Counted from the first letter of the stretch, positions 37,001-49,267 are shown. The stretch is DNA of 64,000 bases from Hofstenia miamia (GCA_004352715.1 SCFE01000089.1:1287745-1351744), one strand, 5' to 3'. Numbers and translations are program-made. The notes: generated from the letters alone by a model not told the origin.

Positions 37001-38541
37001 CTCATTTTAGTCCGATATATGGCCTCCTTTCGATTTGCAACGCCAATGTTGGGTTCATTAGGAATTTATAAAAAATTGCAAACAAAAACTTAAAAATATA
37101 CGACGATTTTTGAAAAGTTTTTTGGTATTCACTGCTATTGGCTTGATTTGCGCAATAGAAAAACAAGTTTTTTCAGCCACGGCGTATTTTCAGCACATTT
37201 CTTGCTAAAAATTGACCAAAACATGCAATGCATTGACTCGCAATAAGTTCATGTTTATCTCTGCCTTGTTAAGCGGTGCTAATAATAACCCACTTAATTA
37301 GTTACACTAAAAGCAATTATACTTAAACACATCTCCAGTCACATATAAATATATAAACTGAATCTTCAAAGAGATTAACTTGAATTCCCATACACTTTCC
37401 TGAATATTTCTGAGACTTACTCAATCATAAGACAAGCTATAATTACAAAGATAATAATGAAACTTCGAAAACTATTAATGGTGAAAATGATATCTTAATA
37501 TTTGAAATTAAAATTAATTGTCTGCGTAGATCATAAGTACTCTCTTAAACACTTTGCTTAAAGTTTCATTAATCGATAGTAATTTTTTCACTTATCAGGG
37601 TATAGGTATTCGCTTAGCATCCACTTTGTACCATCAAATCTAATTACTACATCCAGGATTTTCAACTTAATTCCTCATATTGTTCTTGTATTGTGAGCTG
37701 TTCTGCTGAGCAAGATCATTAGAGCGAAGGTGAGACATGCTCCAACCTTGAAGCGATAGAATTTTTTATCACTTTCGTCAACATAGACTACAAACAAAAA
37801 ATGTTACATCTAGGTACGCTTGCTGAGCAGTAGTCCACCCATTATCAAGTAAAGAATACAGCGCAACACTATCAAAGAATTCAATTCCTATTGTTAAACA
37901 GTCGAGCATCTGATCGTAATGGACAGTATATCTTTGAAAGAAATTAAGAGAGTCAGTTTTGCATCTTATATCTAATTTAGTAATCATCACAACAAATAGT
38001 TGCAATTCTTAGGCTCCGAATAATAATTCTTGGGGCAGACATTTTCATCTATGCTGCAGGCTAAACATGTATCGTCAAAATAGGTTTTTCAAATTTTTCA
38101 GAGACTGCTTTTAACTGGAAATTATTAAGATCCTTTCGACAAGTTTACATGAATAAAAACATAAACATGTGAATCTTACATATAGATATGATGTAGAACC
38201 CTGCGGCTCCTTCCATCGAAACACCCATTATGAAACCCACGCTAATAAATGCAGCACAGATCGGAAATAGAGGATAAGATTTGTAGTTCCAAATTAGGTT
38301 TGAAATTGGTATAAACAGCCTGGCAGTTGTTGCAGAGATGCCATTTACTATCATCACAGAACTAATATGCCTTCTGTCCACATTATCATCGACTTCCATG
38401 GCTGCTGGCTAAACTACAGCTTTAACTAAACAACTACAACGATTTGAAATAATATGTAATAATATATAGTTAGAGCAATTAACGAACCAGTATTTATTAT
38501 ATAGTTAGACATTCTTTGATTGTAAATACCCAAAACTATTA

Positions 38542-38585
<44 letters not shown>

Positions 38586-41409
38586 GATTTTTAAAACTAT
38601 TTAAAATATATTTTCATAGTTTTCATAAATTTCCAATCTGTCCATAACTCATAAAGCTAGTGATTTTGGTTCTGAGAGTCCCTTTTATGTAGTTCCCATA
38701 GAATTTTCTGGTCCCGTAGTCCCATTGTTCTCTCGAGCTAGTCTATTTTTTGAACAAAAATTACAAAAATGTTTAGTGGTATTCTGAAACCGTTTCTTCA
38801 AATTCGTTTCATTTCTAAAATAATTTGATCCATTTTACGCATAAGCTCTGAATGTGCTCAGAAAAGCACTTGCATATTAAAATTTTGGAATGCTTTTCAG
38901 TTAATTTTAATTGCAGTCCACTTCAAAATCTAAGTACAGTTTCAGAGAATTAAAATTCATTATTTTGAAGTCATATATACATGGCAAAATTCATACAGCA
39001 AATTGCTATGCATCACTAATTTTCGTTATATACATGTAATTACATGTATATTAGTCGCAGCGTTACTAACGATGGAAGTTAGAATTGCTTGACTGTGCCA
39101 ACAGAATTTTGTCGTTGTATTCTCCCTTTTTCAATTCTCTTGTTACGCCTGATATGCAAAGCCTATTAACTTTGACAAGCCTCTTCCTACTTTGGAGGAA
39201 ATGCTCAACGCTTTGTATAATTCAGACTAATTTTGGTTAGTGTAATACTTTTTGTTCTTGCTAAAATTTTTATTTTGCTTAAAAAAATTTAGCCTTGACA
39301 ATCTCTGTTTTATGAGTTTGCATTTCCATATATTAGCATTAAGTTTCAATTCCATAAAATGATTTCTATTTCCATTGCATTTCGATTTCCATAATCTAGA
39401 AATGGAAGGAATAAATATTTCCATTTCAATATGCAACGCTTTGACATTGAAATATTTGGAAATTCGTATCAAATTCGGAGAATATTTAAAATTGAATCAT
39501 TTAAAGGGCTTATTGGAGGCAATTTTGCTTGTCTGTTCCAATTATTCAATACTTTTGAAAATCCTAAAATGTAGCATAGCTTTAAAAACGGAAACGAAAA
39601 TGTGGCGCATATTGTTTTATTATTAAAAGCAATTAGGAAAATAAATTATTAATATATTCTTAATTCGTGCTTTTCTTATAGATAAACCGCGCATAATTTA
39701 TGCATATTACCAAATTTAACATGGCGATGCTTCCTGCAATTCCAATTGTAAACACTCCGATACACATGAAAAAGTGGCAGGGATGACCCAACATTGTTTT
39801 AGAGAACATCTTTTTTAACAGCTGTGTTTGTTGTTTTGAGGAAACTTTCGTGTCTGTATGTGGTTTTGGCAAGAATTCCAATATGAATGACGAAATAAGC
39901 CCAATAGCTAGTATAAGTAAGCTGGAGCTTCTAAATGCAGTCCGCCAATTATAATAATTGACAATCGAGACAAACAAAGGGCTTACATAAATGAGACCTA
40001 AAATATATCCACTTAAAGAATCCACTACGTCGGAGATGCAACCTGGTCACCATTTGCCAGGCCAAGGTTCTTAGAGCAAAGTCTCAGTGTGTCAGACAAT
40101 TTGATGAAAAAAAGAATAAGCATTTGGTATTTGCCAAAAAAAATTATTTTGACAACTGTTTTCACTTAAATTATTTTACCAGTCCAGTACAGTTTAAGTA
40201 GTCATAAATCGTGACCTAGTTGCATCTATACATGTATATAAAAATAGAGTACAAAGAAGATTCTGTTTTTATTACATATATTTCATGAAAAATGGAAACC
40301 TAGTAAATATTTGTTCTTTTCCTTATTTTTAGAATTAATGTAACATTGGTCTGGTGGTAATAACCGGTCTATAACTGAATTAACATAGTAGCAGAAACAA
40401 TAGCATTATTTATGGTCAGTTGGCTTCAAAGAAACTATCCTTTTGCATGTATCATTAGGCGAGATATGGGTCTTATTAAACAATGGCCTTGCATCGTTAA
40501 TGACCCTCTACATGCTATTCTAAGATTTTAACCTCACTTAGTCCCACACTTCCCCTACCCTAATTTCCGTACTCTAATGTTTACGTGTCATTATCTGATT
40601 ATAGGATCATTGGCTGATTTGGCACCCCTTGTCTAGTAAGTAATTTTGAACAAATTACGTATATTATATTCTGTTCTTAGAAAAGAACTGAGTTATAATG
40701 AGGAACCTTTAAAAATTATGACTTCATTTTGAACTTTTTCCGATTATAATGAATTCCGTTATTGCAATAAATTATAATATACAACCCATATGGCAACACC
40801 AAAGCATGTTTAAAATACAGGGCTGAAATAAGACAACATCTACCTCAAAAGAGAATCAATTTAAAAAGGACTTGACAAGAAGTGCTTTGCTAGTGTTGAG
40901 CATACCAATATACAAAATTAACTTTTTTCTTAAATTTGAATTTAATTTATAAATTTTTTGACGTTTGCAATCAATGGTCAATATCTACTGGATTTTCATT
41001 TTTCCTCTCTAATAATGTTCTGAAAATCTATTCCTTGCCCAACAATAACTAGACAAGTTAAGCAAGCGCATCATTATTTTTGTTTTAATTATGATTGCAC
41101 GTAAAAATATAATTTTACATTTCAAGAATTGTTGAACACAGAGGCATGGGATAACGGGAATGGGATTCAACACCATTTCATTGATGTTCCTAGTACACAA
41201 ACCATAACAATTGTTTCAAAACTTCCTCAGATATTTACAAATGTGAATTGAAAATATACAAGAGAAACAGCGAAATTGATGCGTGTAAAAAGGAACAACC
41301 TCCTCCTTCTTGATAAAACCCTCTTAAACAAAATACTTGCTACATCTCTGGATTATCACTGTTATGCATTGTCTTTAAAACAACATATTTTACTTTTGAT
41401 TTCCAATTA

Positions 41410-41449
<40 letters not shown>

Positions 41450-44400
41450 TAGGCTCAAATTGTCCTGAAAACTTTTATTTAATAACAATCAAACTAGCAG
41501 ATTCTTTCGTTTTGCAATGAATACTGTGCATAAGATGTACTATAATTGTTTTGTTTATTGGTTCTTCAGTTTATAGGCATGCAGTCATACCTTAAAAGAA
41601 CCATAGAATTCAAGATAACATTTGTAAACAAAAGTAAATTATAGCAAATTGTAATGTTGGCACCAGGCTATCAGTCTTTTGAATTACATACCTTTTGAGC
41701 ATATTTGAATCGGCCAATTATATTTTTAATGAAAACAATCGAAAATAGCGAAACTTGGCATTTAATTACCAAAACAAGTAATATTTAAATTTAAGTATTT
41801 ATAAACATTAATTAATCGAATATTAAATATTTTGACAATAATATTATATCTGAAACTACTAAAAATGTTGGTATATAATCGGTTATTAGAATATTTTCAT
41901 GATTATTTGTTACTTTCATAGAATTGAGACCTGAGAATTGATAATAATTTTACAATTGACTATATTTAAAATAGCTTCATTTTTGTAAAAATTGGGAATG
42001 CATAACATTGTAAGATTAAAAGGAAAAATTATTCATTCTATTACAATGATTCACAAACGCATAAACATCCACTCTTCCATTGGTAGGCTTCTATTTAGCA
42101 ATTGCTATTTAGAATATACATGTAATATTATTGTCTCATTCTCAAAACCCCGATATAAATTAGTACAGCTTTTTCTAAATATTTGAAGTTATAATTGTAT
42201 TAAAAAGGTATACATGTTTAAGAATCTCAATGTCGATTAGTAAAGTTTGGGCTTTGACAATTTTCTCTGCTGCTGATTTGTAGGCTTCAATGACATGGAT
42301 TATTGTCAACTACGTTTGATTACGCCCTAATATTTTAGTAAGCTATAATTTATCCATATTCTGTTCTGTTGGCGGCAATGAAAGGAACAAAGATGCTATT
42401 AATGAGAAATAGAAAATCTTGAATAATAGTTTAAAAAGCTCAGAGAATGCCAACAGCAGCAGCTGGCTGATCCAGAGTTAGGATCAAATTTTATAATCGC
42501 AGACTGCTCTTATAACCTGCAATCTCTCAAAGTGATATTTCGCAGTTTATTATTTTAGACTGGTTTTTTTCTGAAATGAATTTGCAATTAAGCCGGACAA
42601 TGATATTAAATGAATGAATTTCGCAAATAAAGTCAGGTGATAATGCATCTATAATCTGTTCACTCTGTTGAACTGCAAAACTGAAAATTAGAATAACATT
42701 GAAAATATTGCACTAGATTTGCATTAAAATTTTTAAGGTATTTACTATTTGTATTCAAACATAAGTACATCTAAAAGAACGCTTTAAAGAAACATGTGCA
42801 AAACACAAATATTCAGATAAGCTTCTGGGAAAATATTGTGTAATCGGGTTCATGACTGCTCGACCCTTTCGATAAAGCACGGGTGGTCCATGAGCACTGG
42901 TTGCCTTCATGCTTGTTGCCCGCTCGCACGATGCCAGCGAGATGGAATTGTGTGTCCCGCCAAAAAATTTGATCACATGTATTTGTAATACTAATTTTAT
43001 TCATATTTTATATGAAACTCCATCAAAATTATATCTACATGTAGGAACCATGTATACAAACAAATATAAATTTACCTACTACCACAAGTGCCAAAAACGC
43101 AAATTAAGCCACAAATTTTCAAATCGAAAAAAAAGAAACAAAATCAAAAGACTTTGAGTACAGGTAGATGCACCCAAATGTAAATTTGCAAAACAACACA
43201 CGACGACTAGCGACATTATACTTCGGCCTTCATGGGTTGTTTGAGAACGAAAATTGGTATAGAATTTAGTTCAGATAAAATCAGAACTACAAATCAAAGT
43301 GAAAAGCGGAAACCGATCTACACGGACCAATTGCATCTTTGCAATTTATCGTAAAGGCAAAAAAATACATGGAAATTTTGAATAGCTGTTTGGCAATATA
43401 ATAGATTGAAATTACATGCTTACATTAGTTTATGCTGCTTCTTTGGTTTCAAAGAAGAAGGATTTATAACAGCATTATCTTAATCATTGTTTTACTTTCG
43501 TAGTGATATAAGCAATTTAAGAAGTTTCGTTTATAATCTCTATCTAGCACAGATTTGCTGTTGGTTCAAAACAATGCATTTTTAACTTACATTCTTTGTA
43601 AACATACTTGTTACTGCTAACATTTTAATGTAGTAACTACTCGATATGATAATTTTTTTAATTTATAAATACCTATTCCTACACCCAATGTCGCGAAAGC
43701 TTCCGCGAAATTTTTCATTTTCAATTTGTCTTTTCCTTGAAAATATAGTCCAACACCTTGCAGACATGAATGAAATGCTAAGCACACACTGAATCCAAAA
43801 ACAATGCCATATGAGATAATTAACTGCCAAAACGCTGTTGCAAATGAAGATATGTATAATGTCAGTACTCCAAGAAGTATGGAAATCTAAAAAGTTCAGT
43901 TCACAAAATCCCTTAGCCTATGTTAAAGATTTTAAATAGTAAATTTTAAGGTGATTTTCTTTAACAATTATTTAAAAAATCTATGTTATTCGCAAGATTT
44001 TAATTGATAGCAGCCAATTTAAAAATAATTGGAAATTTGACTATAAGATTATTTTTATTATCACAATAATAAAATTATATCCTTATTTCCACATGCACTG
44101 CATAGTCAACTATAAATTGTAGTCGGCAGATCTTGATTTATGTCATGTGACATTTTTATTACCGGATTTGTTTAAGGGAAATTTTTAGTTTAGAAAAGTC
44201 GTCTTCAAATTTTTGTATCTATATGATCTTACGCACAACATTTTCCATTCTCAGAGTATTTACTTCCTTATCCTCACACAGTCATATACGAGATTTAAAT
44301 TCTCATTGCTGCTATTAATCGATATAATATTTTTAAATAAAATTTTGAACACAATTGAAGTTCATGTTAATTTTTCAAAATATTACATATAATTAATATT

Positions 44401-45470
44401 TTTTGAAACACATACCTTATTTAATGAATGGAATGGAAAACTCACCTGCCCCTACCCTATAATAACTATGTGCACTTACAAGTAAAGCATGTCTCAAGAA
44501 AAAAAAGCACCGTAGTTTTGTGGAGGAATTTTTGTCTAATTGTTTTATAGTTCATCATTTACTTAATAATTCATTCTAAGCTTTAATACAGAAAAAAAAT
44601 TATTTGCAGGACCATGTTTCGCAATTTTAAAACTCAGGACTGGCCAGACCTGCTAATACATGGGCGAGATTGAAAACTCTGTTTGGTTTTGTTGTTCTAA
44701 CGATGGAATAAAAAATTGACATTAGGAAGAAATTGTCATGAAAAATAATTCAAATACCTACACATCTATGGAAGATGTTTTTGAAGTAGTCAAAGGTTTG
44801 CATATGAAAATGTAATTGTCTTCAAATTACATTCCATTTCCACAACTATTTTAAAATCATTTCCATATATTTCTATAATAACTCTTAGAGCTAGTGGTTC
44901 CTCAAATTGACATAAATGGTAAATGAAATTGCAATTCAGTTCAGCCACCTGCTAATAGGTACGCATAATAGAGTTGTTGGAGGCTTTCGATCTGGCCCTC
45001 AACTATTTCGTTTTCATTTCTAATAATTATTTCTGTTAACTGCAGATCCCTGCTCAAAATCAAAATAAAAGATTGCATTTCATATAGGGACCAATGTTAA
45101 AATTCATGCAGTTAACTCCTATGAAGCATGCATTACTACTTTTCTAGAGATAACTGGATTTATTACAGTGTGCTTAGATTATATATATATATATATATAT
45201 ATATATACTAAAATTTAATAACCCCAATGGTCACAATTAACCTTATTTCTGAGCTTTGGTGATTGGCTACCTCAAAAAAGTTTGTTGAAATGCTAATCTT
45301 TGTGTTTTCTGACTATTTTGAGGTCACTTCACAAAACACGGTAAGGGGCATTTAAAAATTTTCGAAAATTGCTCCAACTTGTGCAGTTTGATGCAGTCAT
45401 ATAGCTGCACAATTGGTTTAGAAAAGGAAATTGATGTGAAGAAAAAGGTGTAAAATGAAACTCTCCAAAA

Positions 45471-45514
<44 letters not shown>

Positions 45515-47428
45515 NNNNNNNNNNNNNNNNNNNNNNNNNNNNNNNNNNNNNNNNNNNNNNNNNNNNNNNNNNNNNNNNNNNNNNNNNNNNNNNNNNNNNN
45601 NTATATATATATATATATATATGCGCATACAGTGGGGAACTGGAATTAGTAACGAATGTTAGAAGTTACAAGCGGACTTCGCCTTAAATTTACGGAATCT
45701 CTCGCGACATTTCTGTATTTATGGGGAGAAACTGAAACTGGAGTGATTATTTAGCTAATATGTCTTTTTTGAATTCTTGTTTATAACCTTTATACAGAGA
45801 TGAAAAATAAAAGAACCCTTTATTTCTGTTGATCCTGAAAGTTTGGACAAGTCTCTCTTTACATTTGAGAAAGCGCTTAACGATTGGTATCATTCAGAAT
45901 AACTGTGGTTATCTTAATACAATTATTGTTATTGCTCTTACAAATTCAATTTATAGTTCCAAAAACTTAGGTTGTGTTGAACATTTCTAGTATTGAGCAT
46001 GTCTGTTTTTTGAATTTGCATTTCCAGGAATTTCCATTACATTTTATTTCTATAAAATGGATTCCATTTCCATTCAATTTCTAGAAAAAAAAACTTCTCG
46101 AAGTATAGTGATACATGTTAAAAAATGAAAATTTCTTGTATTTTTGTAAGCAATTCTTATTATTTTTTGAAGAATTATTAGTTTGGCTTGGGAGCGACGC
46201 ATTAGACGTTAGGTCAGTTTAACATCATTCACATTTTCAATTTTGGATGATACTTAAATTGAAAGAATTTGGAAGTAGTTGTAAATACTTCCAATAGACA
46301 TGTATTTTGACTCTTTAAACCAAATAACTTTGATTAAGCACAAGCGCTACTAGCTAATTAACAGAGAGGAAAAACAATTACTATTTATTCTGGGAACCGA
46401 AAGGGCCCTTGTGCCTGAACCGTCCTAGAGAGTAACCTCCTTGCGGTGGTTCCTGGGGAAGCTACCTCCCAAGGCGAAAGCCAAAGGGTGGTGCTGAGCT
46501 AATACTTGACGGGCGCGTCGCTTTGCGGAGTCCCGAACCAAGAGTGGACGTTAAACAATAGGGTATAAGAAGGTGCCGCCATGTGTGCTATGCGCATGTG
46601 GGGGCGGTAATGATGATGTGAGACTGTCTGGTAGTTTGTGGAACAGACGGCGACGTCTAGCATTAATTGCTGCTGGTGCCCAGAGTCGTAGAGTGCGTCT
46701 ACGAGGGCAGTAATACAGAGATTTTTCTCTGTCTCTGGCCTCTAGATAGGCCTTGGCCAGCATTTGCTGTGCCTTCCTATGAGGGAGCCCTGCTCTGTCA
46801 TGGGTTTTAGTGCGGACAGTACATGCTCACGAGTTACCCAGTTAGTAGCCTTGGTTGGCGAAAGCTGGAGAGGCGCAACCCTCTCATGAAGCTCAGCCTT
46901 TGGCTTCACTCCTGCTGATCAGACTCAACACAGATCAGCACTCTGCGTGCCAGGGGTCGCCAGAGGTCAAGCATGATTAAACCGGCCTTAGTGGTACACT
47001 TCTAGGGGTAGTTCCGGATTTTGATCTGTTGACACACACTCTTCAGTCTGTTGACTGGTAGAGTAACCCCGACCACTATTTATTCTAGTACTTATGAGGA
47101 CTCCAATTCAATTTTCTTTGAGTAAATTAAATGATTTAATACTGCTACTTACCCTTGCAGAAAAGAATACACCTTGAAAGTTTATCAAAGCGGATACAAA
47201 GCTCGTACCGGTGAATGCCGTTAACCAGCTGATGGAACCAATTAAATCTAAATAGCTATAATGTCATTAACATCAATTTAAGAGTAGGTTTTACATAGCA
47301 TAGTAGATTGTATACTAAATGGAAATGCATGGTCGGCTTCCCATTAATATTTCAGGGAAATCCCTCAACAATACATTTTCAAAATTTTGACCCGCGAGTC
47401 AGGTTGGGTAGACCCGTTTGCAACCCTG

Positions 47429-47472
<44 letters not shown>

Positions 47473-49267
47473 TTTTTGAGGTGTTCGAAAAACTGGAATG
47501 TCAAGACTGTCACTGCTGTTTGGCATTTAGCCGCAAAAGGTGGAAATAATTTTATAATAATTGGACTGTTTCTATGCTGTTTTATGTATTCTTGTGCAAC
47601 ATTATTAGTTTGAATATCAGTTATCAGTAGCATTTTCTTATTTTTGAGCTGGCCAGTAAATTGTGGCCACAACTGTATATATGACTCTTCAAATCCCTCA
47701 TAGATATATTAACACTAGGATTTCAAAAACAATTATGCAACTCTTAGATACATTCAATGTAAAAGTCTTGCGCTAATGCTGCAGGGATATGTTTTTTCAA
47801 GTCCATGATGAGTATATAATGGTTGACATAAAGTGTCAGATGTTCTTTCAAAGACAATTCACATTTAGTTTGAAAATCTATGTTACTAAAATTGATAGAA
47901 TGATGTTAGTAGAATTGTCAAAGTGCAATGTTGATAAAGAATGTTCGACTGCAAACATAACAAATTTAGAAATATGGCCAACAATTTTATCTTTCACATA
48001 GTCAAGTTTGCCGATGGTAAATACCCATTGTGCGCATGTCGAATTAATGACGATAAAACTGAGCTATTCCTGAAATACATCTTTGATTGGCTGCACGAAC
48101 ATAAATTTATTTTATATACCAGAAAGTGCAAAGAATTGATTATCTCATTGCAAAGAGACGTCCATCTATCCACAACCATAAACTTTATCCGAGTGGTCGA
48201 ATTAACCATATTGGGGATCACGATGAATAACCGACTCTCATTTGACCCAAATCTCACAAAACCTTTATCTTCTTTTTAAACTAAAACAGCTAGATTTTAA
48301 AGACAACGAACTCTCGGCCCTTTATCATTTCCTAGTGAGCAGCATTCTCACCTATGGCATTGAGTGCTATGGATCAGCCAGTGCCACGTCACTGAACCGA
48401 GTTGATTATGTACACCGCAGAACTATAAATGTGAAGCTGATATCTTCATGCACACCTGCTGAAAGTATTGTTAAAAGAGTTGATAAATAAATCCTGCACA
48501 AGTCGATGAACCCTCAACACCCCTGAATGCGCTCGTTAAATTAATGATCCCATAACATAATAGAAACTTAAGGAGTGCTAATATGAGGACAAACCCATAC
48601 AGGACTATGTCTACCTTCCCAAATAGAGCAGTAAAGAAGTACTAGCTGTGATTTTTAAATTATTTGTATTTCTTTTATGATTCGGGTATTATTCGCACTC
48701 AGTTTAATAAATTTATTCTTATTCTTATTCTTTTTTAATAAATTGAATAAAATTTAACATTTTGTCTTAATAGCATGGATTTTTTACCAGATAAAATAGG
48801 TAAGTGGTGTCAGTCTCAAGAGCTTCAGGCAGGTTGCACTTTTCATACGAAACCCAACTTTTACTTTGAAAATCAAAGTTGTGTAAGAAAAAAATCCGAT
48901 ATGATTGATATTTTCTAAGATTAAGATGCATGTAATGACTATCATGTTGATCATTGAGATACTTACTTAGGATGCTCATAAATAAAATTGAGCTGCATCT
49001 TCAAACAGAATGATGTTTAAATAATTTATTCTATGTAAGCATAAAAATAACGAAATGTAAGAATTATTTTCTTAATAATATGCACATGTGCATGCGCATG
49101 TATATTTAAAAAACCACCATACCAATCTCAAATGAAGAGGAATGTAAGTCTTTTTTCAAACTTTGATGTAGGATTCCAAAACCTTGTAGTGGTCCCATAA
49201 AAGGAATCAGCATTAGGCTGAGGCATACTGTGGCGATTATCGGCTGCAGTATACTATTATCCTGCAT
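33574..49267 (-). CDS. SLC16-like (monocarboxylate transporter) MFS protein, 8 exons
   Basis: I joined eight minus-strand exons whose splice sites and phases agree throughout: 49267-49123, 47247-47153, 43886-43673, 39997-39711, 38408-38180, 36790-36647, 35388-35087 and 33756-33574, total 1599 nt, 532 residues. The product has twelve hydrophobic segments and the MCT landmarks GILHQSLKKDLHSSSFE (after TM1), FWQLIISYGIVFGFSVCLAF (TM4), VNYYNWRTAF (before TM6) and LGPILAG joined to LFYDLW (TM11). The long central loop is basic (residues about 190-225) and the C-terminal tail is acidic and Ser/Thr-rich. Family members carry monocarboxylates or related metabolites with protons. The usual MCT signature DGGWGW before TM1 is absent, so substrate is open. 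The start ATG is the first in frame after an upstream TAG. An unseen 5' exon in the gap is possible. Confidence 0.82.
34032..34075. repeat. (TA)n microsatellite in intron 7
   Basis: About 44 bp of TA units. Confidence 0.95.
35087..35388 (-). CDS. SLC16-like gene, exon 7 (TM12 and start of tail)
   Basis: Acceptor ATTTAG, entering in phase 1 so that the junction codon is Gly of GLFYD. It encodes LFYDLWKSYRVAFEMSV, the last membrane helix (IGCISTMSLVLAVI) and a basic tail. Donor CTGCAG|GTAGTG. Without the splice the frame stops three codons later. Confidence 0.8.
36647..36790 (-). CDS. SLC16-like gene, exon 6 (TM10 end to TM11)
   Basis: Acceptor TTTTCAG, donor GCAG|GTGTGA. It encodes TGLCSAIYSSMQ...MRELYGETRLQAAMSWN...GRFLGPILA, the MCT segment leading into the GPxxAGxxxD turn. 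If the donor is ignored the frame stays open for 44 more codons to a TAG ending at 36513. Confidence 0.82.
38180..38408 (-). CDS. SLC16-like gene, exon 5 (TM8-TM10)
   Basis: Acceptor GTTTAG in phase 0, donor TATAT|GTAAGA in phase 1. It encodes PAAMEVDDNVDRRHISSVM, then VNGISATTARLFIPISNLI (the MCT motif preceding the TM8-TM9 turn), PLFPICAAFISVGFIMGVS and AAGFYIISI. Confidence 0.82.
38544..38583. repeat. (AT)n microsatellite in intron 4
   Basis: About 40 bp of AT units. Confidence 0.95.
38635..39480 (+). repeat. dispersed repeat, copy 2 (intron 4)
   Basis: Forward-oriented partner of 24480-25175, with the same ordered blocks from TCCATAACTCATAAAGCTAG to the ATTTCCATT-rich end near 39330-39420. 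Confidence 0.65.
39711..39997 (-). CDS. SLC16-like gene, exon 4 (TM5 end, TM6, loop, TM7)
   Basis: Acceptor ATTTTAG in phase 1, donor TTTG|GTAATA in phase 0. It encodes LIYVSPLFVSIVNYYNWRTAF, TM6 (LLILAIGLISSFIL), the Lys/Gln-rich central cytosolic loop and TM7 (FFMCIGVFTIGIAGSIAML). Confidence 0.85.
40000..43672. other. intron 3 of the SLC16-like gene
   Basis: AT-rich intron with an (AT)n run at 41412-41451. It also has a conspicuously GC-richer island at about 42840-42965 whose minus strand is open for 73 codons (SLASCERATSMKATSAHGPPV...). I cannot identify that island. Confidence 0.6.
41412..41451. repeat. (AT)n microsatellite in intron 3
   Basis: About 40 bp of AT units with a single phase slip. 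Confidence 0.95.
43673..43886 (-). CDS. SLC16-like gene, exon 3 (TM3-TM5)
   Basis: Acceptor TTTTTAG in phase 0, donor ATAG|GTATTT (weak) in phase 1. It encodes ISILLGVLTLYISSFATAFW, QLIISYGIVFGFSVCLAFHS, the YFQGKDKLKMKNFAEAF turn and the start of TM5 (TLGVGI). Confidence 0.85.
45181..45207. repeat. (AT)n microsatellite in intron 2
   Basis: About 27 bp of AT units. Confidence 0.95.
45473..45622. repeat. (AT)n microsatellite containing an 87-N gap
   Basis: AT units on both sides of a gap at 45515-45601. The assembly evidently failed inside one long AT array. Confidence 0.9.
46392..47074. mobile_element. 683-bp GC-rich insertion with 12-bp target-site duplications
   Basis: A sharply bounded GC-rich block in intron 2, flanked by identical 12-bp copies of ACTATTTATTCT (46380-46391 and 47075-47086). 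Element ends are GGGAACCGAAAG... and ...GTAACCCCGACC. It has no poly-A tail and no obvious long terminal inverted repeats. AGAGTAACC occurs near both ends in direct orientation. The minus strand is open for 70 codons (46551-46763, Arg-rich). A 12-bp duplication and lack of TIRs favour a LINE-mobilised or LINE-derived non-autonomous element over a DNA transposon. Confidence 0.72.
47153..47247 (-). CDS. SLC16-like gene, exon 2 (TM2)
   Basis: Acceptor ATTTAG entering in phase 1, donor AAGG|GTAAGT in phase 0. It encodes LIGSISWLTAFTGTSFVSA plus LINFQGVFFSAR. Confidence 0.82.
47435..47467. repeat. (AT)n microsatellite in intron 1
   Basis: About 33 bp of AT units. Confidence 0.95.
47940..48736 (+). 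pseudogene. LINE RT C-terminal fragment in intron 1
   Basis: Forward frames read VKFADGK near 48003 (catalytic box with its second Asp changed to Gly), DKTELFLKYIFDWLHEHKF and CKELIISLQRD. They continue with ILGITMNNRLSFDPNL and then, in another frame, FLVSSILTYGIECYGSAS...HRRTINVKL. These are ordered blocks from an APE-type LINE reverse transcriptase. The fragment ends with a (TTATTC)n tail at about 48712-48736, so it is a 5'-truncated insertion, opposite in orientation to the host gene. Confidence 0.78.
49123..49267 (-). CDS. SLC16-like gene, first coding exon (TM1)
   Basis: MQDNSILQPIIATVCLSLM, then PFMGPLQGFGILHQSLKKD and LHSSSFEI, donor ATTG|GTATGG. An in-frame TAG lies upstream of the ATG. 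CAG directly before codon 3 could alternatively be an acceptor joining an exon lost in the neighbouring gap. Confidence 0.72.

Larger units (their letters stand above)
44860..46090 (+). repeat. dispersed repeat, copy 3 (interrupted)
   Basis: It begins with ATAACTCTTAGAGCTAGTGGTTCC near 44878, has TAGTAACGAATGTTAGAAGTTA near 45646 and ends with TTTTTTGAATTTGCATTTCC near 46008 plus the ATTTCC-rich end. These are the same landmarks as copies 1 and 2. Two (AT)n blocks and a gap lie inside. Confidence 0.55.

Noticed and set aside
46551-46763. Arg-rich 70-codon minus frame as a host gene
   Set aside because: It lies wholly inside the 683-bp element with target duplications. At best it is a remnant of that element's coding region.
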